DNA of 64,000 nucleotides from Sulfitobacter sp. EhC04 (GTDB lineage: Bacteria; Pseudomonadota; Alphaproteobacteria; Rhodobacterales; Rhodobacteraceae), in contig NZ_LXYI01000009.1 of NCBI RefSeq assembly GCF_001650875.1, positions 62,001 to 126,000 of the forward strand, in the 5' to 3' direction. Made by a program: the position numbers and the translations under genes. A model generated the notes under the pieces. That model saw nothing but the letters and a program-made list of their open reading frames with translations, ran no database searches and was not told where the DNA came from. How positions within the stretch are numbered: position 1 is the stretch's first letter; every line of letters begins with the position of its first letter. Shown piece after piece: positions 27,836 through 36,555 of this stretch.

Positions 27836-29827
27836 TCAGGCTGCTGTTGGTTCAATCTGTCTTGCGCGCCATGCCAGAATTATCGGCAGGGCGCAAAGGG
27901 CGGCACCGATGATGAACGACAGGCTGTAGCCCCAGTTCAGCAGATCGGTGTGCGGTTTGGCAATCAGGACACCGCCAAAAAACAACAGCACCCGCAGCGG
28001 CAGTTCGAACCGCCCCCGCACCGGGCCGACCAGGCTGATGTAGCCCTGAAGCGCCGAGGCAATCATCGCCACGCCGATCAGCGCGCAGGACAATGCGACC
28101 GCGACCTCCCATGCCGGGGCCTGCCCGATCAGCGCAGGGTTCAGCACAAAGAAGAAAGGCGCAATATAGATCACCCCACCCAGGCGCATCGCCTCGAACC
28201 CGGTGGCGATGGGGTTGGACCCGGCCATGGTTGAGGCCGCAAATGCCCCCAGTGCGACGGGCGGCGTGATATAGCTGACCATGCCCCAGTAAAGGATGAA
28301 GAGGTGCACCGCGAGCCGGTTCAGCCCACCGGCCTCAAGCGCGGGGGCCAGCACCACCGCCAGAAAGATGTAACAGGCGGTCACCGTCATCCCCATGCCG
28401 AAGATAAATGCGGTCAGCGCGCCCATCAGCAGCAGCACAAGCGTGTTGTCCCCGGCAAGGAAGACCAGTTCATTCACCAGCGTGCCCGCCAGCCCGGTGG
28501 CCGAAAACGAACCGACAATCAGCCCGACCCCCAGCAGAATGGCAGTCAGCTCTGCCAGCCCCATGCCAACGCCCACGATCATATTGCCCAGCCGCTGCCC
28601 GTTCAGGCGGAAGCGGGCGCGAAACTGGTTCACGATCAGCAGCAGGACAGTTGCATAGAAAGGCGCGGAGGATTCCTGGCGCAACCCGATCATCATGTAG
28701 AGCAGCAGCGCGAAGACAAAGATATAGGGCCAGCCCTCGATCATGACTTCCTTGAGCCTTGGCAGATCCGGCTTGGGCAGGCCGCGCAACCCGCGCCGGG
28801 CCGAATAGGCGTCGATCTGGGCGAAAAGGCTCCAGTAATACAGGATGCTGGGGATTGCCGCCGCCAGCGCGATCTCCACATAGGGGCGCGACAGGAAGGA
28901 TGCCATGACAAAGGCGGTGGCCCCCATGATTGGCGGCATCAACACCCCGCCGGTAGAGGCGCAGGCCTCTGTCGCGGCGGCGGTCTTGGCGGAGAAGCCG
29001 GTCTTGCGCATCGCCGGGATCGACACCGCCCCCGTGGTCAGCACATTGGAAATGACAGAGCCCGACATGGACCCCATGAAACCGCTGGCAAAGATCGACA
29101 CCTTGGCAGCGCCGCCCCGGTAGCCGCCGACCAGCCCCAGCGCCAGATCGTTGAAGAACTGTCCGCCGCCGGTGCGTTGCAACACCGCCCCGAACAGGAT
29201 GAAGCCGATGACAACGCCACCAAAGGCCTTCATTGGAATGCCGAATGAGCTTTCGGCGGAATAGATGTGATAGGGTACGGTCTGCATGAACGTGCTCTGG
29301 AATCCCGAGAACGGGTCAGGCACATGGCCTGCAAACGTGGGATAAAAGGCAAAGAGCGTCACGATCAGGAACAGGATCAGCCCGCCTGCGCGGCGCGTCG
29401 CTTCAAGGATCAGGAAGAAGAAGGCGACCGAGACATATTGCGCCGTCTCGGGTGCCGCGTATTCCCAGCCCTGAGACAGGTTCGCCTGTGCGGTCTGGGT
29501 CAGATACCCGGTGCAGGCCAGCGAGGCCGCGAACAACGCCCAGTCCAGCAAGCTGGGCCTGCCGCCCTTGCCGCCGCGCATCTGGAAAATCAGGAATGTC
29601 AGGGCCAGAAATATCCCGCCCAAAAGGTAAAGATACCGCCCCTCGATCAGCACCAGCCCGAAAAGCTGTGTGTTGAACAACTGGTTGACCACCAGCACCA
29701 GCGACAGAAGTGTCCCGGTGATGACGGCCCAGCGTGCGGGGCCGCTGATCCGCTCTGCCGGGGTTTCCCCGTCGATTGCGACTTCTTCGACCGCTTTTTC
29801 GGCTGCGTTCTTGTTCTGCTCGGTCAT
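27836..29827 (-). CDS. TRAP transporter fused permease subunit (DctQM type, TAXI-associated)
   Basis: The 663-residue membrane protein combines the small and large TRAP permeases. After a soluble N-terminus, about four membrane segments (DctQ-like; WAVITGTLLSLVLVVNQLF, YLYLLGGIFLALTFLIF) lead into a DctM-like region of many more, including FMGSMSGSVISNVLTTGAVSIPAMRK and ACASTGGVLMPPIMGATAFVMA. Fused permeases of this size normally pair with TAXI solute-binding proteins, and one is encoded directly upstream. The ATG at 29827 is used; an upstream GTG in frame is also possible. Confidence 0.93.
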   Translation of the reverse strand: MTEQNKNAAEKAVEEVAIDGETPAERISGPARWAVITGTLLSLVLVVNQLFNTQLFGLVLIEGRYLYLLGGIFLALTFLIFQMRGGKGGRPSLLDWALFAASLACTGYLTQTAQANLSQGWEYAAPETAQYVSVAFFFLILEATRRAGGLILFLIVTLFAFYPTFAGHVPDPFSGFQSTFMQTVPYHIYSAESSFGIPMKAFGGVVIGFILFGAVLQRTGGGQFFNDLALGLVGGYRGGAAKVSIFASGFMGSMSGSVISNVLTTGAVSIPAMRKTGFSAKTAAATEACASTGGVLMPPIMGATAFVMASFLSRPYVEIALAAAIPSILYYWSLFAQIDAYSARRGLRGLPKPDLPRLKEVMIEGWPYIFVFALLLYMMIGLRQESSAPFYATVLLLIVNQFRARFRLNGQRLGNMIVGVGMGLAELTAILLGVGLIVGSFSATGLAGTLVNELVFLAGDNTLVLLLMGALTAFIFGMGMTVTACYIFLAVVLAPALEAGGLNRLAVHLFILYWGMVSYITPPVALGAFAASTMAGSNPIATGFEAMRLGGVIYIAPFFFVLNPALIGQAPAWEVAVALSCALIGVAMIASALQGYISLVGPVRGRFELPLRVLLFFGGVLIAKPHTDLLNWGYSLSFIIGAALCALPIILAWRARQIEPTAA

Positions 29828-29862
29828 GGGCTCGCTCACGTATTGGGGGACGGCACAGGGCA

Positions 29863-29890
29863 AACCGGCCGGCGAAAACGTCGGCCGGTT
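29863..29890 (-). promoter_or_regulatory. Intercistronic hairpin between TRAP binding protein and permease genes
   Basis: AACCGGCCG (29863-29871) and CGGCCGGTT (29882-29890) pair, and the stem extends inward by three pairs (one G-U) to close an AAAA loop, giving 12 bp. There is no T run after it on the minus strand, so it is more likely an mRNA-stabilising or attenuating hairpin that raises expression of the binding protein over the permease than a full terminator. Confidence 0.6.
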
Positions 29891-29909
29891 CGGTCACATG
29901 TCGCGAAGA

Positions 29910-31046
29910 TCAGAAGACGACTTCGAAACCGCCGGCTTCCAGCGCCTTGCGGCGCGCGTCGGCCCATGCCGCTTCCCAGTCAGCGGGGTTGGCGGCCTTG
30001 GTTTCTTCCCAGGCTTTTGCCAGGGCTTCCTGACGGGCAATCAGGTTGTCGTTATGCGCCTGTGCCGCATCGGTCCAGACACCCGCTTCGGTGTAATAGC
30101 GGATCGCACCTTCGTGGTAGGGCACCACCCATTCCATGTCCTGCTTGTCCATGGCCCAGCCGCCAATGCCCGGTGCCTTGCCGTCATACTGGGGGAAGAG
30201 TTCGACCATCGCCTTGGTCATGTTGTACACGAGATCCGTATCGGTGGCGTCAATCGCCGTCAGAACGGGATAGGCATAGCCCGCCCCCTGATACCCGTCG
30301 GTGCCGTCGATGGTGGCACCCACCACGGCCTTGTTCGGCGTGAAGAACGGCGCGATGGCCGTCATCCGCGCCAGACCTTCTGCATTGTCGGGGTCGACGG
30401 GCGGCCAGAACAACCCGCGCGGACCCGCTTCGGCCTCATAGGCCTTGCCGGAGTTGGTGGAGGCAAAGGCCGCATCGACCTGGCCTTCGATCAGCCCGGT
30501 CCAGCTGGCACCGAAACCGCCGAAATCGACCCGCTCCACGTCATCCCATGTCAGACCGCCATAGGCGAGATAGGCCTCGGTGTTCACGTTCAGCGCGGGC
30601 GCGCCGACGATATAGGCCACGCGCTTGCCCTTGAGGTCGGAAAATTCCTTGATGTCGAGGTCATTTGCCACGCCAACCGCAAGGTTGATCGCGCCGCCAT
30701 TGTTGGCCATCAGCACGCGGATGGGCTGCGGGCCCCAGTTTTCCGCGCCGAAGTCAAACACACCTTCCTGCGCCATGAAGCTGCCGCCAACGCCGGTCGC
30801 AGAGAATTCCACCCGGCCCTGCCGCAGTGGCTCTGTCCGCGACACGTCGTTCTTGCCCGGCAGCACGCGCAGGTTCACACCCGCCGCATCCTGAAGCGCC
30901 GCACCGATGGCGACAGCCTGGTTATAGCCAGCCGAGCCTGTGTCATAGGCGGTCCAGCTCATCTGCTTGGGCAGATCAAACTCCTGCGCGGTCGCCATGG
31001 TGGCCGTCAGGCCCAGCGCCGCGATCGTTGACGTAATGTAGTTCAT
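29910..31046 (-). CDS. TAXI family TRAP transporter solute-binding protein
   Basis: The 378-residue periplasmic protein begins with a signal peptide (MNYITSTIAALGLTATMATAQ) and has TAXI-family features: the YDTGSAGYNQAVAIGAALQD segment, SDLKGKRVAYIVGAPALNVN and WTGLIEGQVDAAFASTNSG. It captures a solute for the fused permease encoded next. It is first in a four-gene operon with the permease, an acyl-CoA ligase and a TPP enzyme, which suggests that the imported compound is a carboxylic acid. Confidence 0.93.
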   Translation of the reverse strand: MNYITSTIAALGLTATMATAQEFDLPKQMSWTAYDTGSAGYNQAVAIGAALQDAAGVNLRVLPGKNDVSRTEPLRQGRVEFSATGVGGSFMAQEGVFDFGAENWGPQPIRVLMANNGGAINLAVGVANDLDIKEFSDLKGKRVAYIVGAPALNVNTEAYLAYGGLTWDDVERVDFGGFGASWTGLIEGQVDAAFASTNSGKAYEAEAGPRGLFWPPVDPDNAEGLARMTAIAPFFTPNKAVVGATIDGTDGYQGAGYAYPVLTAIDATDTDLVYNMTKAMVELFPQYDGKAPGIGGWAMDKQDMEWVVPYHEGAIRYYTEAGVWTDAAQAHNDNLIARQEALAKAWEETKAANPADWEAAWADARRKALEAGGFEVVF

Positions 31047-31136
31047 TGTTTCCTCCCCGGAATTTTATGACGCTTCCGCATTTGAAAGCGTGTTGAACTT
31101 GATTGTGGTCTTGCCTCTCCCTGTTGCGAAATCGAA

Positions 31137-31151
31137 TTCCGCCTTACGGAA
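31137..31151. promoter_or_regulatory. Palindrome upstream of the TAXI-TRAP operon, candidate operator
   Basis: TTCCG-CCTTA-CGGAA is a 5-bp inverted repeat with a 5-bp spacer, 91 bp upstream of the binding-protein start and 133 bp upstream of selA. IclR-family regulators commonly bind short TTCCG/CGGAA-type palindromes of this kind. Which regulator would act here is unknown; the only IclR gene in the window is 9 kb away in another operon. Confidence 0.35.
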
Positions 31152-31283
31152 CAAGATATGAAGCATGGCTTTGCGGAGTCAACACCACATCGCCTGTCTT
31201 GGCAGCCGCGCGCCGCCGTGGCTCTCGACCCGCCGCCGCCCCTGACCTATGCAGGGAAGGTCACCAGATTTGAGGGGCCATGA

Positions 31284-32678
31284 ATGACCGCCAGCCTGAA
31301 AGACCTGCCTCAGATCGAGGCGCTGCTGTCACAGCCGAGCATTGCGGACCTGTCGCAGGCCTATAGCCGGGCAGAAACTGCGGCGGCGTTACGTGACGTC
31401 ATCGGCGGATTGCGCGCAGCCCTGCAAAGCGCGACACCGCCCGCCGCCCTGCCCGACTTTGCTGGTGGGGATTTTGCCGCCCTGGTGGCGCTGCAGATAA
31501 CGGCGGCGCGCGCGCCGTCGCTCCGGTCGGTGATCAATGCAACCGGCGTCATCATCCACACCAACCTGGGCCGCGCCCGTATGGCCCCACAGGCGATTGC
31601 GGCAATGACTGGGGCGGGGGCAGACGCGACAAACCTTGAGCTTGACCTTGAAACCGGCAAGCGCGGGTCGCGTCATGCCCATGTGGAGGGGCTGATCCGC
31701 GATCTGACCGGGGCCGAGGCCGCCGTGGTGGTCAACAATTGTGCCGCTGCGGTGCTGCTGAGCCTGATGGCCACCGCAAGCGGGCGCAGTGTGGTCGCCT
31801 CGCGCGGGGAATTGGTCGAGATCGGCGGGTCCTTCCGCCTGCCTGACGTGATTGCGCAAAGCGGTGCACGGCTGCGCGAGGTGGGCACGACGAACAAGAC
31901 GCGGGTGGCGGATTACGCCGATGCCATCGACGACACCACCGCCGTGCTGCTGAAAAGCCATACCAGCAACTTTCGGATCGTCGGTTTCACCGCAGCACCC
32001 GACAGGCAGGCGCTTGCCCGGTTGGCCAGCGAACGCAGGGTGATCCTGATGGAAGACCTCGGCAGTGGCGTGCTGGTCGACCTGACCCGCTTCGGGCTGA
32101 GCGATGAACCCGTGGTCTCCGATGTGCTGAAGGCCGGTGTCGATCTGGTCATGTTCTCGGGCGACAAGCTGCTGGGGGGGCCGCAGGCAGGCATCATCGC
32201 CGGAAGGCGCGAGATCGTGGCAGAGTTAAAGGCGCATCCGTTGATGCGCGCGCTGCGCATCGACAAACTGTCGCTGGCCGCCCTTGAGGCGACCTTGCGG
32301 CTTTACCGCGCGCCGCATGATCCATTGCAGGAGGTGCCGGTGCTGCGGATGCTGTCGGAGCCGCTGGAAGATGTGGCCGGGCGCGCCGCCGCGCTGGCGG
32401 ACAGGCTGGCCATGGTCGGGGTTCGCGATATCAAGACAGAGGCCACATCCGCCCGCGTCGGCGGCGGCACCTCGCCAGAGCAGGACCTGCCCAGCCGGGC
32501 CCTGTCCATCCGCCTCGACGGAATGTCGGCAGAGGCGCTGGCTGCGGCACTGCGCCGTGGCCCGCCCCCGGTGATCGGCCGGATCGCGCAGGATCGTGTA
32601 CTGCTCGACATGCGCAGCGTGCAGGACGATGAACTGCCCCTGATCGCGGAGGCCTTTGCCGCGATCCTGCGCCGATGA
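31284..32678 (+). CDS. selA: L-seryl-tRNA(Sec) selenium transferase
   Basis: The 464-residue PLP enzyme converts seryl-tRNA(Sec) to selenocysteinyl-tRNA(Sec) using selenophosphate. Family segments include SVINATGVIIHTNLGRARM, VNNCAAAVLLSLMAT, LREVGTTNKTRVADY and the PLP lysine in MFSGDKLLGGPQAGII. The start at 31284 has a GAGGGG ribosome-binding site. Its stop overlaps the selB start (ATGA). With selB and the tRNA-Sec gene downstream it forms most of the selenocysteine-insertion machinery; selD is not in the window. Confidence 0.97.
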   Translation: MTASLKDLPQIEALLSQPSIADLSQAYSRAETAAALRDVIGGLRAALQSATPPAALPDFAGGDFAALVALQITAARAPSLRSVINATGVIIHTNLGRARMAPQAIAAMTGAGADATNLELDLETGKRGSRHAHVEGLIRDLTGAEAAVVVNNCAAAVLLSLMATASGRSVVASRGELVEIGGSFRLPDVIAQSGARLREVGTTNKTRVADYADAIDDTTAVLLKSHTSNFRIVGFTAAPDRQALARLASERRVILMEDLGSGVLVDLTRFGLSDEPVVSDVLKAGVDLVMFSGDKLLGGPQAGIIAGRREIVAELKAHPLMRALRIDKLSLAALEATLRLYRAPHDPLQEVPVLRMLSEPLEDVAGRAAALADRLAMVGVRDIKTEATSARVGGGTSPEQDLPSRALSIRLDGMSAEALAAALRRGPPPVIGRIAQDRVLLDMRSVQDDELPLIAEAFAAILRR

Positions 32679-34585
32679 CGGTCTGCTGCCTTGTGGTGAT
32701 CGGCCATGTGGACCATGGCAAGACCGCTCTGGTGCGGCGGCTGACCGGGATCGACACCGACCGGCTGGCCGAGGAGAAAGCACGCGGCCTGTCCATTGTC
32801 GCAGGCTATGCCCATCGCACCTATGCCGGCGGCACCGTCGATTTTGTCGATGCGCCGGGCCACAGCGATTTCGTGCAGGCGATGATTTCGGCAAGTTCTG
32901 GCGCGCAGGCCGCGCTGGTGGTGATCTCTGCCGTTGATGGCATCGCGCCCCAGACCCGCGAGCACCTTGAGATTGCTGCTCTGCTTGGCCTTACCGAGGC
33001 GGTCATCGCGGTGACCAAAACCGACCTGCTGCCCACCGGGGCGCTGGACGAAGTGCTGACGGCCATCCGCGACGATCTTGCGGGCAGCGCATTTGCCGAT
33101 GCGCCGATGATCCCCTGTTCCTCGGTCACAGGCAGCGGCGTGCAGGCGCTGGAGGGGGCGATTGAAGTCCTGCTGCGCCGGGTGCAGGCGGGGCGTGGTC
33201 CGGCCTTCCCCTATCTGCCGGTTGACCGCGCCTTTACCCTGCCGGGGCGCGGCACCATCGTCACCGGGACGCTGCTGGGGCGCGCGCTGAGGGTCGGGGC
33301 GGACATGCTGCTGCAACCGGGCGCGCTGCCGGTGACCATCCGGGGGCTGCACAGCCGGGACGCGGCGCAAGAGACGATCATCGCGGGCGGACGCACAGCC
33401 GCAAATCTGCGCGGCGTTGCCGTCGAAGACGTGCCGCGTGGCGCGGTCCTGTGTGGCGCGGCGGCGGGTGACGCATCGACTTGCATCGACGTGCATCTGA
33501 CGCTGCTGGCGGCAGCGGGGCTGAAACACATGCAGGAGGTTCGTGTGCATATCGGCACCGCACATGTCGTGGCGCAGATACGGCTCTTTGGCGCGGGCAG
33601 GTTGGCGGCGGGGGAGAACGGCCTTGCCCAGTTGCGGTTCCGGCATCCGGTCATGGCCCATGCCGGGCAACGCGCGATCCTGCGCCGGTTGTCGCCGCCA
33701 TCGACACTGGGCGGCGCGGTTGTGCTGGACCCGCAAGCCCCGCCGTCGCGGGCTGGTGACAAGGCGCGGGTGCGGGTGTTGCGCGCCGCTGTGGCGCAAG
33801 ACCTTGCCGAGGTTGCCCTTGCCCTGATCGCCGCCAATGGCGGTGCCGTCCCCCTGCAAGACGCGGCAAGGCTTGCGCGGCGGGATCTGGCGACCCTGCG
33901 CGCGGCGCCTGGCCCCGAGGTCATTGAGATAGCCGCAGACAGGGTGACCTCTGCCGAGGCCATCGCAGATTGCCGGGCGGCGCTGTTGCAGGTCATCCGC
34001 GACCATCACAGGCGCTATCCGGCCAGATCGGCGGTGCCGCTCTCGGCGCTTTGCCCGCGCGACACCGCCCCCGACCTGCTGCACCATGTCCGGCAGGCGC
34101 TGATCGAGGACGGCACCTGCCGGCAATCCGAGCGCGGCATGGCGCTGGCACGACATGATCCAATGACAGCACTGCCGCGCGCGCATCTGGAGCGGCTGGC
34201 ACAGATCGAGGCCGCGGTCCGCGATGGCGGGCTGGCACCGCCTGCGCTGTCGCAGGTGTTGGGCGGACCTCAGGATCAGGACCTGCTGGGCCTGCTGATC
34301 GACCAGGGCGCGTTGATCGCCCTGCCCAATATCGCGCTGAAACAGACCGTGGTGCTGCACCGCGAGACCCTGCGCACGGCGGCGGGGGCGCTGCGCGCAG
34401 CCTTCCCGCCCCCTGCCGCCTTTACCACCGGCGAAGCCCGCGCGGCGCTGGACACAAGTCGGCGTATCATCGTCCCGCTGCTGGAGCATTTCGATGCCCT
34501 CGGGGTCACCACGCGCGGCGGCGACCGGCGTCGGATGTCGGATGTTCCGGGCGGATTGCGCGACCCTGGCCATGGCGCGGGTTGA
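32675..34585 (+). CDS. selB: Selenocysteine-specific translation elongation factor
   Basis: The 636-residue GTPase brings Sec-tRNA to UGA codons by binding the SECIS hairpin with its C-terminus. The G domain has GHVDHGKTALVRRLTG, DTDRLAEEKARGLSI (the SelB version of the switch region), DAPGHSDFVQAM and TKTDLLP. Translation-factor beta-barrels follow (residues about 170-350), then winged-helix repeats that end near FDALGVTTRGGDRRRM. It overlaps selA by 4 bp and is followed by a hairpin, a 99-bp palindromic repeat and selC. Confidence 0.97.
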   Translation: MTVCCLVVIGHVDHGKTALVRRLTGIDTDRLAEEKARGLSIVAGYAHRTYAGGTVDFVDAPGHSDFVQAMISASSGAQAALVVISAVDGIAPQTREHLEIAALLGLTEAVIAVTKTDLLPTGALDEVLTAIRDDLAGSAFADAPMIPCSSVTGSGVQALEGAIEVLLRRVQAGRGPAFPYLPVDRAFTLPGRGTIVTGTLLGRALRVGADMLLQPGALPVTIRGLHSRDAAQETIIAGGRTAANLRGVAVEDVPRGAVLCGAAAGDASTCIDVHLTLLAAAGLKHMQEVRVHIGTAHVVAQIRLFGAGRLAAGENGLAQLRFRHPVMAHAGQRAILRRLSPPSTLGGAVVLDPQAPPSRAGDKARVRVLRAAVAQDLAEVALALIAANGGAVPLQDAARLARRDLATLRAAPGPEVIEIAADRVTSAEAIADCRAALLQVIRDHHRRYPARSAVPLSALCPRDTAPDLLHHVRQALIEDGTCRQSERGMALARHDPMTALPRAHLERLAQIEAAVRDGGLAPPALSQVLGGPQDQDLLGLLIDQGALIALPNIALKQTVVLHRETLRTAAGALRAAFPPPAAFTTGEARAALDTSRRIIVPLLEHFDALGVTTRGGDRRRMSDVPGGLRDPGHGAG

Positions 34586-34597
34586 GGGGGTGGCGCA

Positions 34598-34618
34598 CCG
34601 GGGGTTTCACACCCCCGG
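34598..34618 (+). terminator. GC-rich hairpin after selB
   Basis: CCGGGGGT (34598-34605) pairs with ACCCCCGG (34611-34618) around TTCAC, 12 bp after the selB stop. A T-containing stretch (TATATTTTGGG) comes about 13 bp later, so termination is plausible but not textbook. Confidence 0.5.
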
Positions 34619-34658
34619 ACCCCCGTGGTATATTTTGGGAACAATGAAACTGGCGCTA

Positions 34659-34757
34659 ACAGCGTCCCGCCTTTGACCTGGAGCATATCAATTCGCCAAT
34701 GTCCCGAGAGCGCGCAGCGCGGCAGGGTATTGGCGATTCAGGTTCAAGGCGGGGCGC
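34659..34757 (+). repeat. 99-bp palindromic dispersed repeat, copy A
   Basis: This 99-bp unit recurs in inverted orientation at 57105-57203 with 91 of 99 identical bases and no gaps. It is built as a nested palindrome: outer arms of about 20 bp (left GCGTCCCGCCTTT, right AAGGCGGGGCGC), inner arms TCGCCAAT/ATTGGCGA, and a core of GAGCGCGCAGCGCGG. It contains no gene. It lies between selB and selC. It is best described as a REP- or MITE-like palindromic element of unknown family. Confidence 0.85.
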
Positions 34758-34776
34758 TTTGGGGTCAGGGCCATAC

Positions 34777-34871
34777 GGAGGTGACTGGAGTCTGGTGGCT
34801 TCCCTGGTCTTCAAAACCATGGACGCGTCGCAACGGCGTGTGGTGGGTTCGATTCCCATCCACCTCCGCCA
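34777..34871 (+). tRNA. selC: tRNA-Sec (anticodon TCA)
   Basis: A 95-nt tRNA with the hallmarks of selenocysteine tRNA: the UGA-reading anticodon TCA at 34811-34813 in the loop CTTCAAA, an acceptor stem GGAGGTG pairing with CACCTCC (an eighth position reads A-C), a long variable arm of about 20 nt, a T arm GTGGGTTCGATTCCCAT, and encoded GCCA at the end. It follows selA-selB and precedes the selenoprotein genes on the same strand. Confidence 0.95.
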
Positions 34872-34927
34872 CTGGACATCGCGGCGCGATGCGCCACACT
34901 GTGTCCTGACCAGCGGGAGGGGCCAGG

Positions 34928-36532
34928 ATGCACAATGAGACAGCGGATATTTCGCCGCCCGGATTCTCTCTGGCAGATCTGGCGGGCGCAACCCACAGCT
35001 TTCCCACCCGGCGCAGGGCGCTGGTCTGTTTCGTCAAGCAAGATTGCGAAACCTGCAATACGGCAGGCCCGGTGCTGGAGGCGTTTCACCGCGCGTTCGG
35101 GTCAGAGATGGATGTCCTGCTGGTGTCCCAGTCGGGTGACGCCAGCACGGTTTTCGCCCAGCGCCATGGGCTGAGGATGCCGGTGCTGGATGACCGCGCC
35201 TGCAAGACCGCCTTTGCCTGGGACATCGAAAGCGTGCCATCGGTGTTCCTGTGTGATGCGGACGGCACATGCATGACCCGTTTCGAAGGCTTCGTGCGCA
35301 GCGACTGGGAGGCGCTGGCCGCTGACCTGGCAGCCCAGACCGGCACACCAGCCGCACAGGTCGACTGGCAGGGCCTCCCCGCCTGGCGACCGGGATGTGG
35401 GTCAAAGCACCTGGACCCCGAGGTCTTTGACAAGCTGCGCGCCGAGGCGCAAGGCAGCCCGATCCGCGCGCGGCGCATCGAGATCGCCAGCAGCGACGAT
35501 GTGGCGGAGTTCATGTTCGACCAGGGATTCTCTGACGGGTTGCCGCTGGTGCCGCCCACGCCCGAGCGGGTGATGCGGATGCTGGCAGGCACCCACCGCG
35601 ACGCGCAGGACGTGGTGGCCACCGTGCCGCCAAACATGGGCGAGGCCACGGTGGAGAAGGTCGCGATCAACGCGGTGATGGCCGGGTGCAAACCCGAGTA
35701 TCTGCCCGTGGTCATCGCCGGGGTCGAGGCGGTCTGCACCGATGCCTTCAACATCCACGGCGTCACCGCGACCACGATGGGTGCGGCCCCGGTGATGGTT
35801 GTGAACGGCCCGATCCGCGACAGGATCGGCATGAACATGAAGCTGGGGGCGCTGGGGGCCGGCAACCGTGCCAATGCCACCATAGGCCGCGCGCTGCGGC
35901 TGGTGGTGCGCAATGTCGGCGGTGCCTCTACCGGGGGGGTCGAACGCTCCACCCTTGGCAATCCGATGAAATTCACCATGTGTTTCGCGGAATGGGAAGA
36001 ACGCGCGCCCTGGGAGCCGCTGCATGTGGAGCGGGGTTTCAACCGGGAGGATTCGGTGGTGACCGTCTTTGCCATGACCGGCGGGCCGGTCCATATCGTG
36101 GATCAGACCTCGCGCGGCCCGGAGCAGATCGCAGGCTCGCTGGGCATGGGGCTGGAGGGGGTGTTCCTGCCCAAGATGCACAACCTTCCTGTCGACGCGC
36201 TGCTGGTGGTCTGCCCGGAACATATCGACACGCTGATGCGGGACGGCCCATGGGACAAGGACCGCCTGCGCGACCGGATACAGCAGGTCACTTCGCGGCC
36301 CTTGCGGGAGATGCTGGCCGACGAAAGATCCGGTGCCGGTATCCTGCCCGACGCCGCCGCAGGGATGGATGCAGAGGCGCTTGACCGCCCGGCGCCGAAA
36401 TTTGCCGGCACCGATTTCATCCATATCGTGGTGGCCGGATCGGACGCGGGCAAATTCTCCTCCGCGTTCCACGGCTGGGCCACGGGGGAGGTCGGCTCGA
36501 TCTCGGTTTCCAGAAAGATTGATCCGGGTTAG
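34928..36532 (+). CDS. Thioredoxin-fold protein fused to a large conserved domain, partner of the UGSC selenoprotein
   Basis: The 534-residue protein starts with a thioredoxin/peroxiredoxin-like domain (about residues 8-135) with a C40-E-T-C43 redox motif in CFVKQDCETCNTAG and a cis-proline segment ESVPSVFLCD near 104. A second domain (about 180-534) contains DQGFSDGLPLVPPTPERV, AGCKPEYLPVVIAGVEAV, NIHGVTATTMGAAPVMVVNGP and a motif-poor C-terminus; I do not recognise a known activity. No signal peptide is visible. The start has a GGGAGG ribosome-binding site and lies 56 bp after tRNA-Sec. The UGSC selenoprotein gene begins 23 bp later, so the two proteins probably work together, perhaps in thiol or selenol redox chemistry. 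Confidence 0.72.
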   Translation: MHNETADISPPGFSLADLAGATHSFPTRRRALVCFVKQDCETCNTAGPVLEAFHRAFGSEMDVLLVSQSGDASTVFAQRHGLRMPVLDDRACKTAFAWDIESVPSVFLCDADGTCMTRFEGFVRSDWEALAADLAAQTGTPAAQVDWQGLPAWRPGCGSKHLDPEVFDKLRAEAQGSPIRARRIEIASSDDVAEFMFDQGFSDGLPLVPPTPERVMRMLAGTHRDAQDVVATVPPNMGEATVEKVAINAVMAGCKPEYLPVVIAGVEAVCTDAFNIHGVTATTMGAAPVMVVNGPIRDRIGMNMKLGALGAGNRANATIGRALRLVVRNVGGASTGGVERSTLGNPMKFTMCFAEWEERAPWEPLHVERGFNREDSVVTVFAMTGGPVHIVDQTSRGPEQIAGSLGMGLEGVFLPKMHNLPVDALLVVCPEHIDTLMRDGPWDKDRLRDRIQQVTSRPLREMLADERSGAGILPDAAAGMDAEALDRPAPKFAGTDFIHIVVAGSDAGKFSSAFHGWATGEVGSISVSRKIDPG

Positions 36533-36555
36533 GTTATGGACAGAGGAGAACGCCT

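Noticed and set aside
28304-29248. 314-codon open frame antisense to the TRAP permease
   Set aside because: The translation is His/Gln/Arg-rich without domains, as expected opposite a membrane protein gene.
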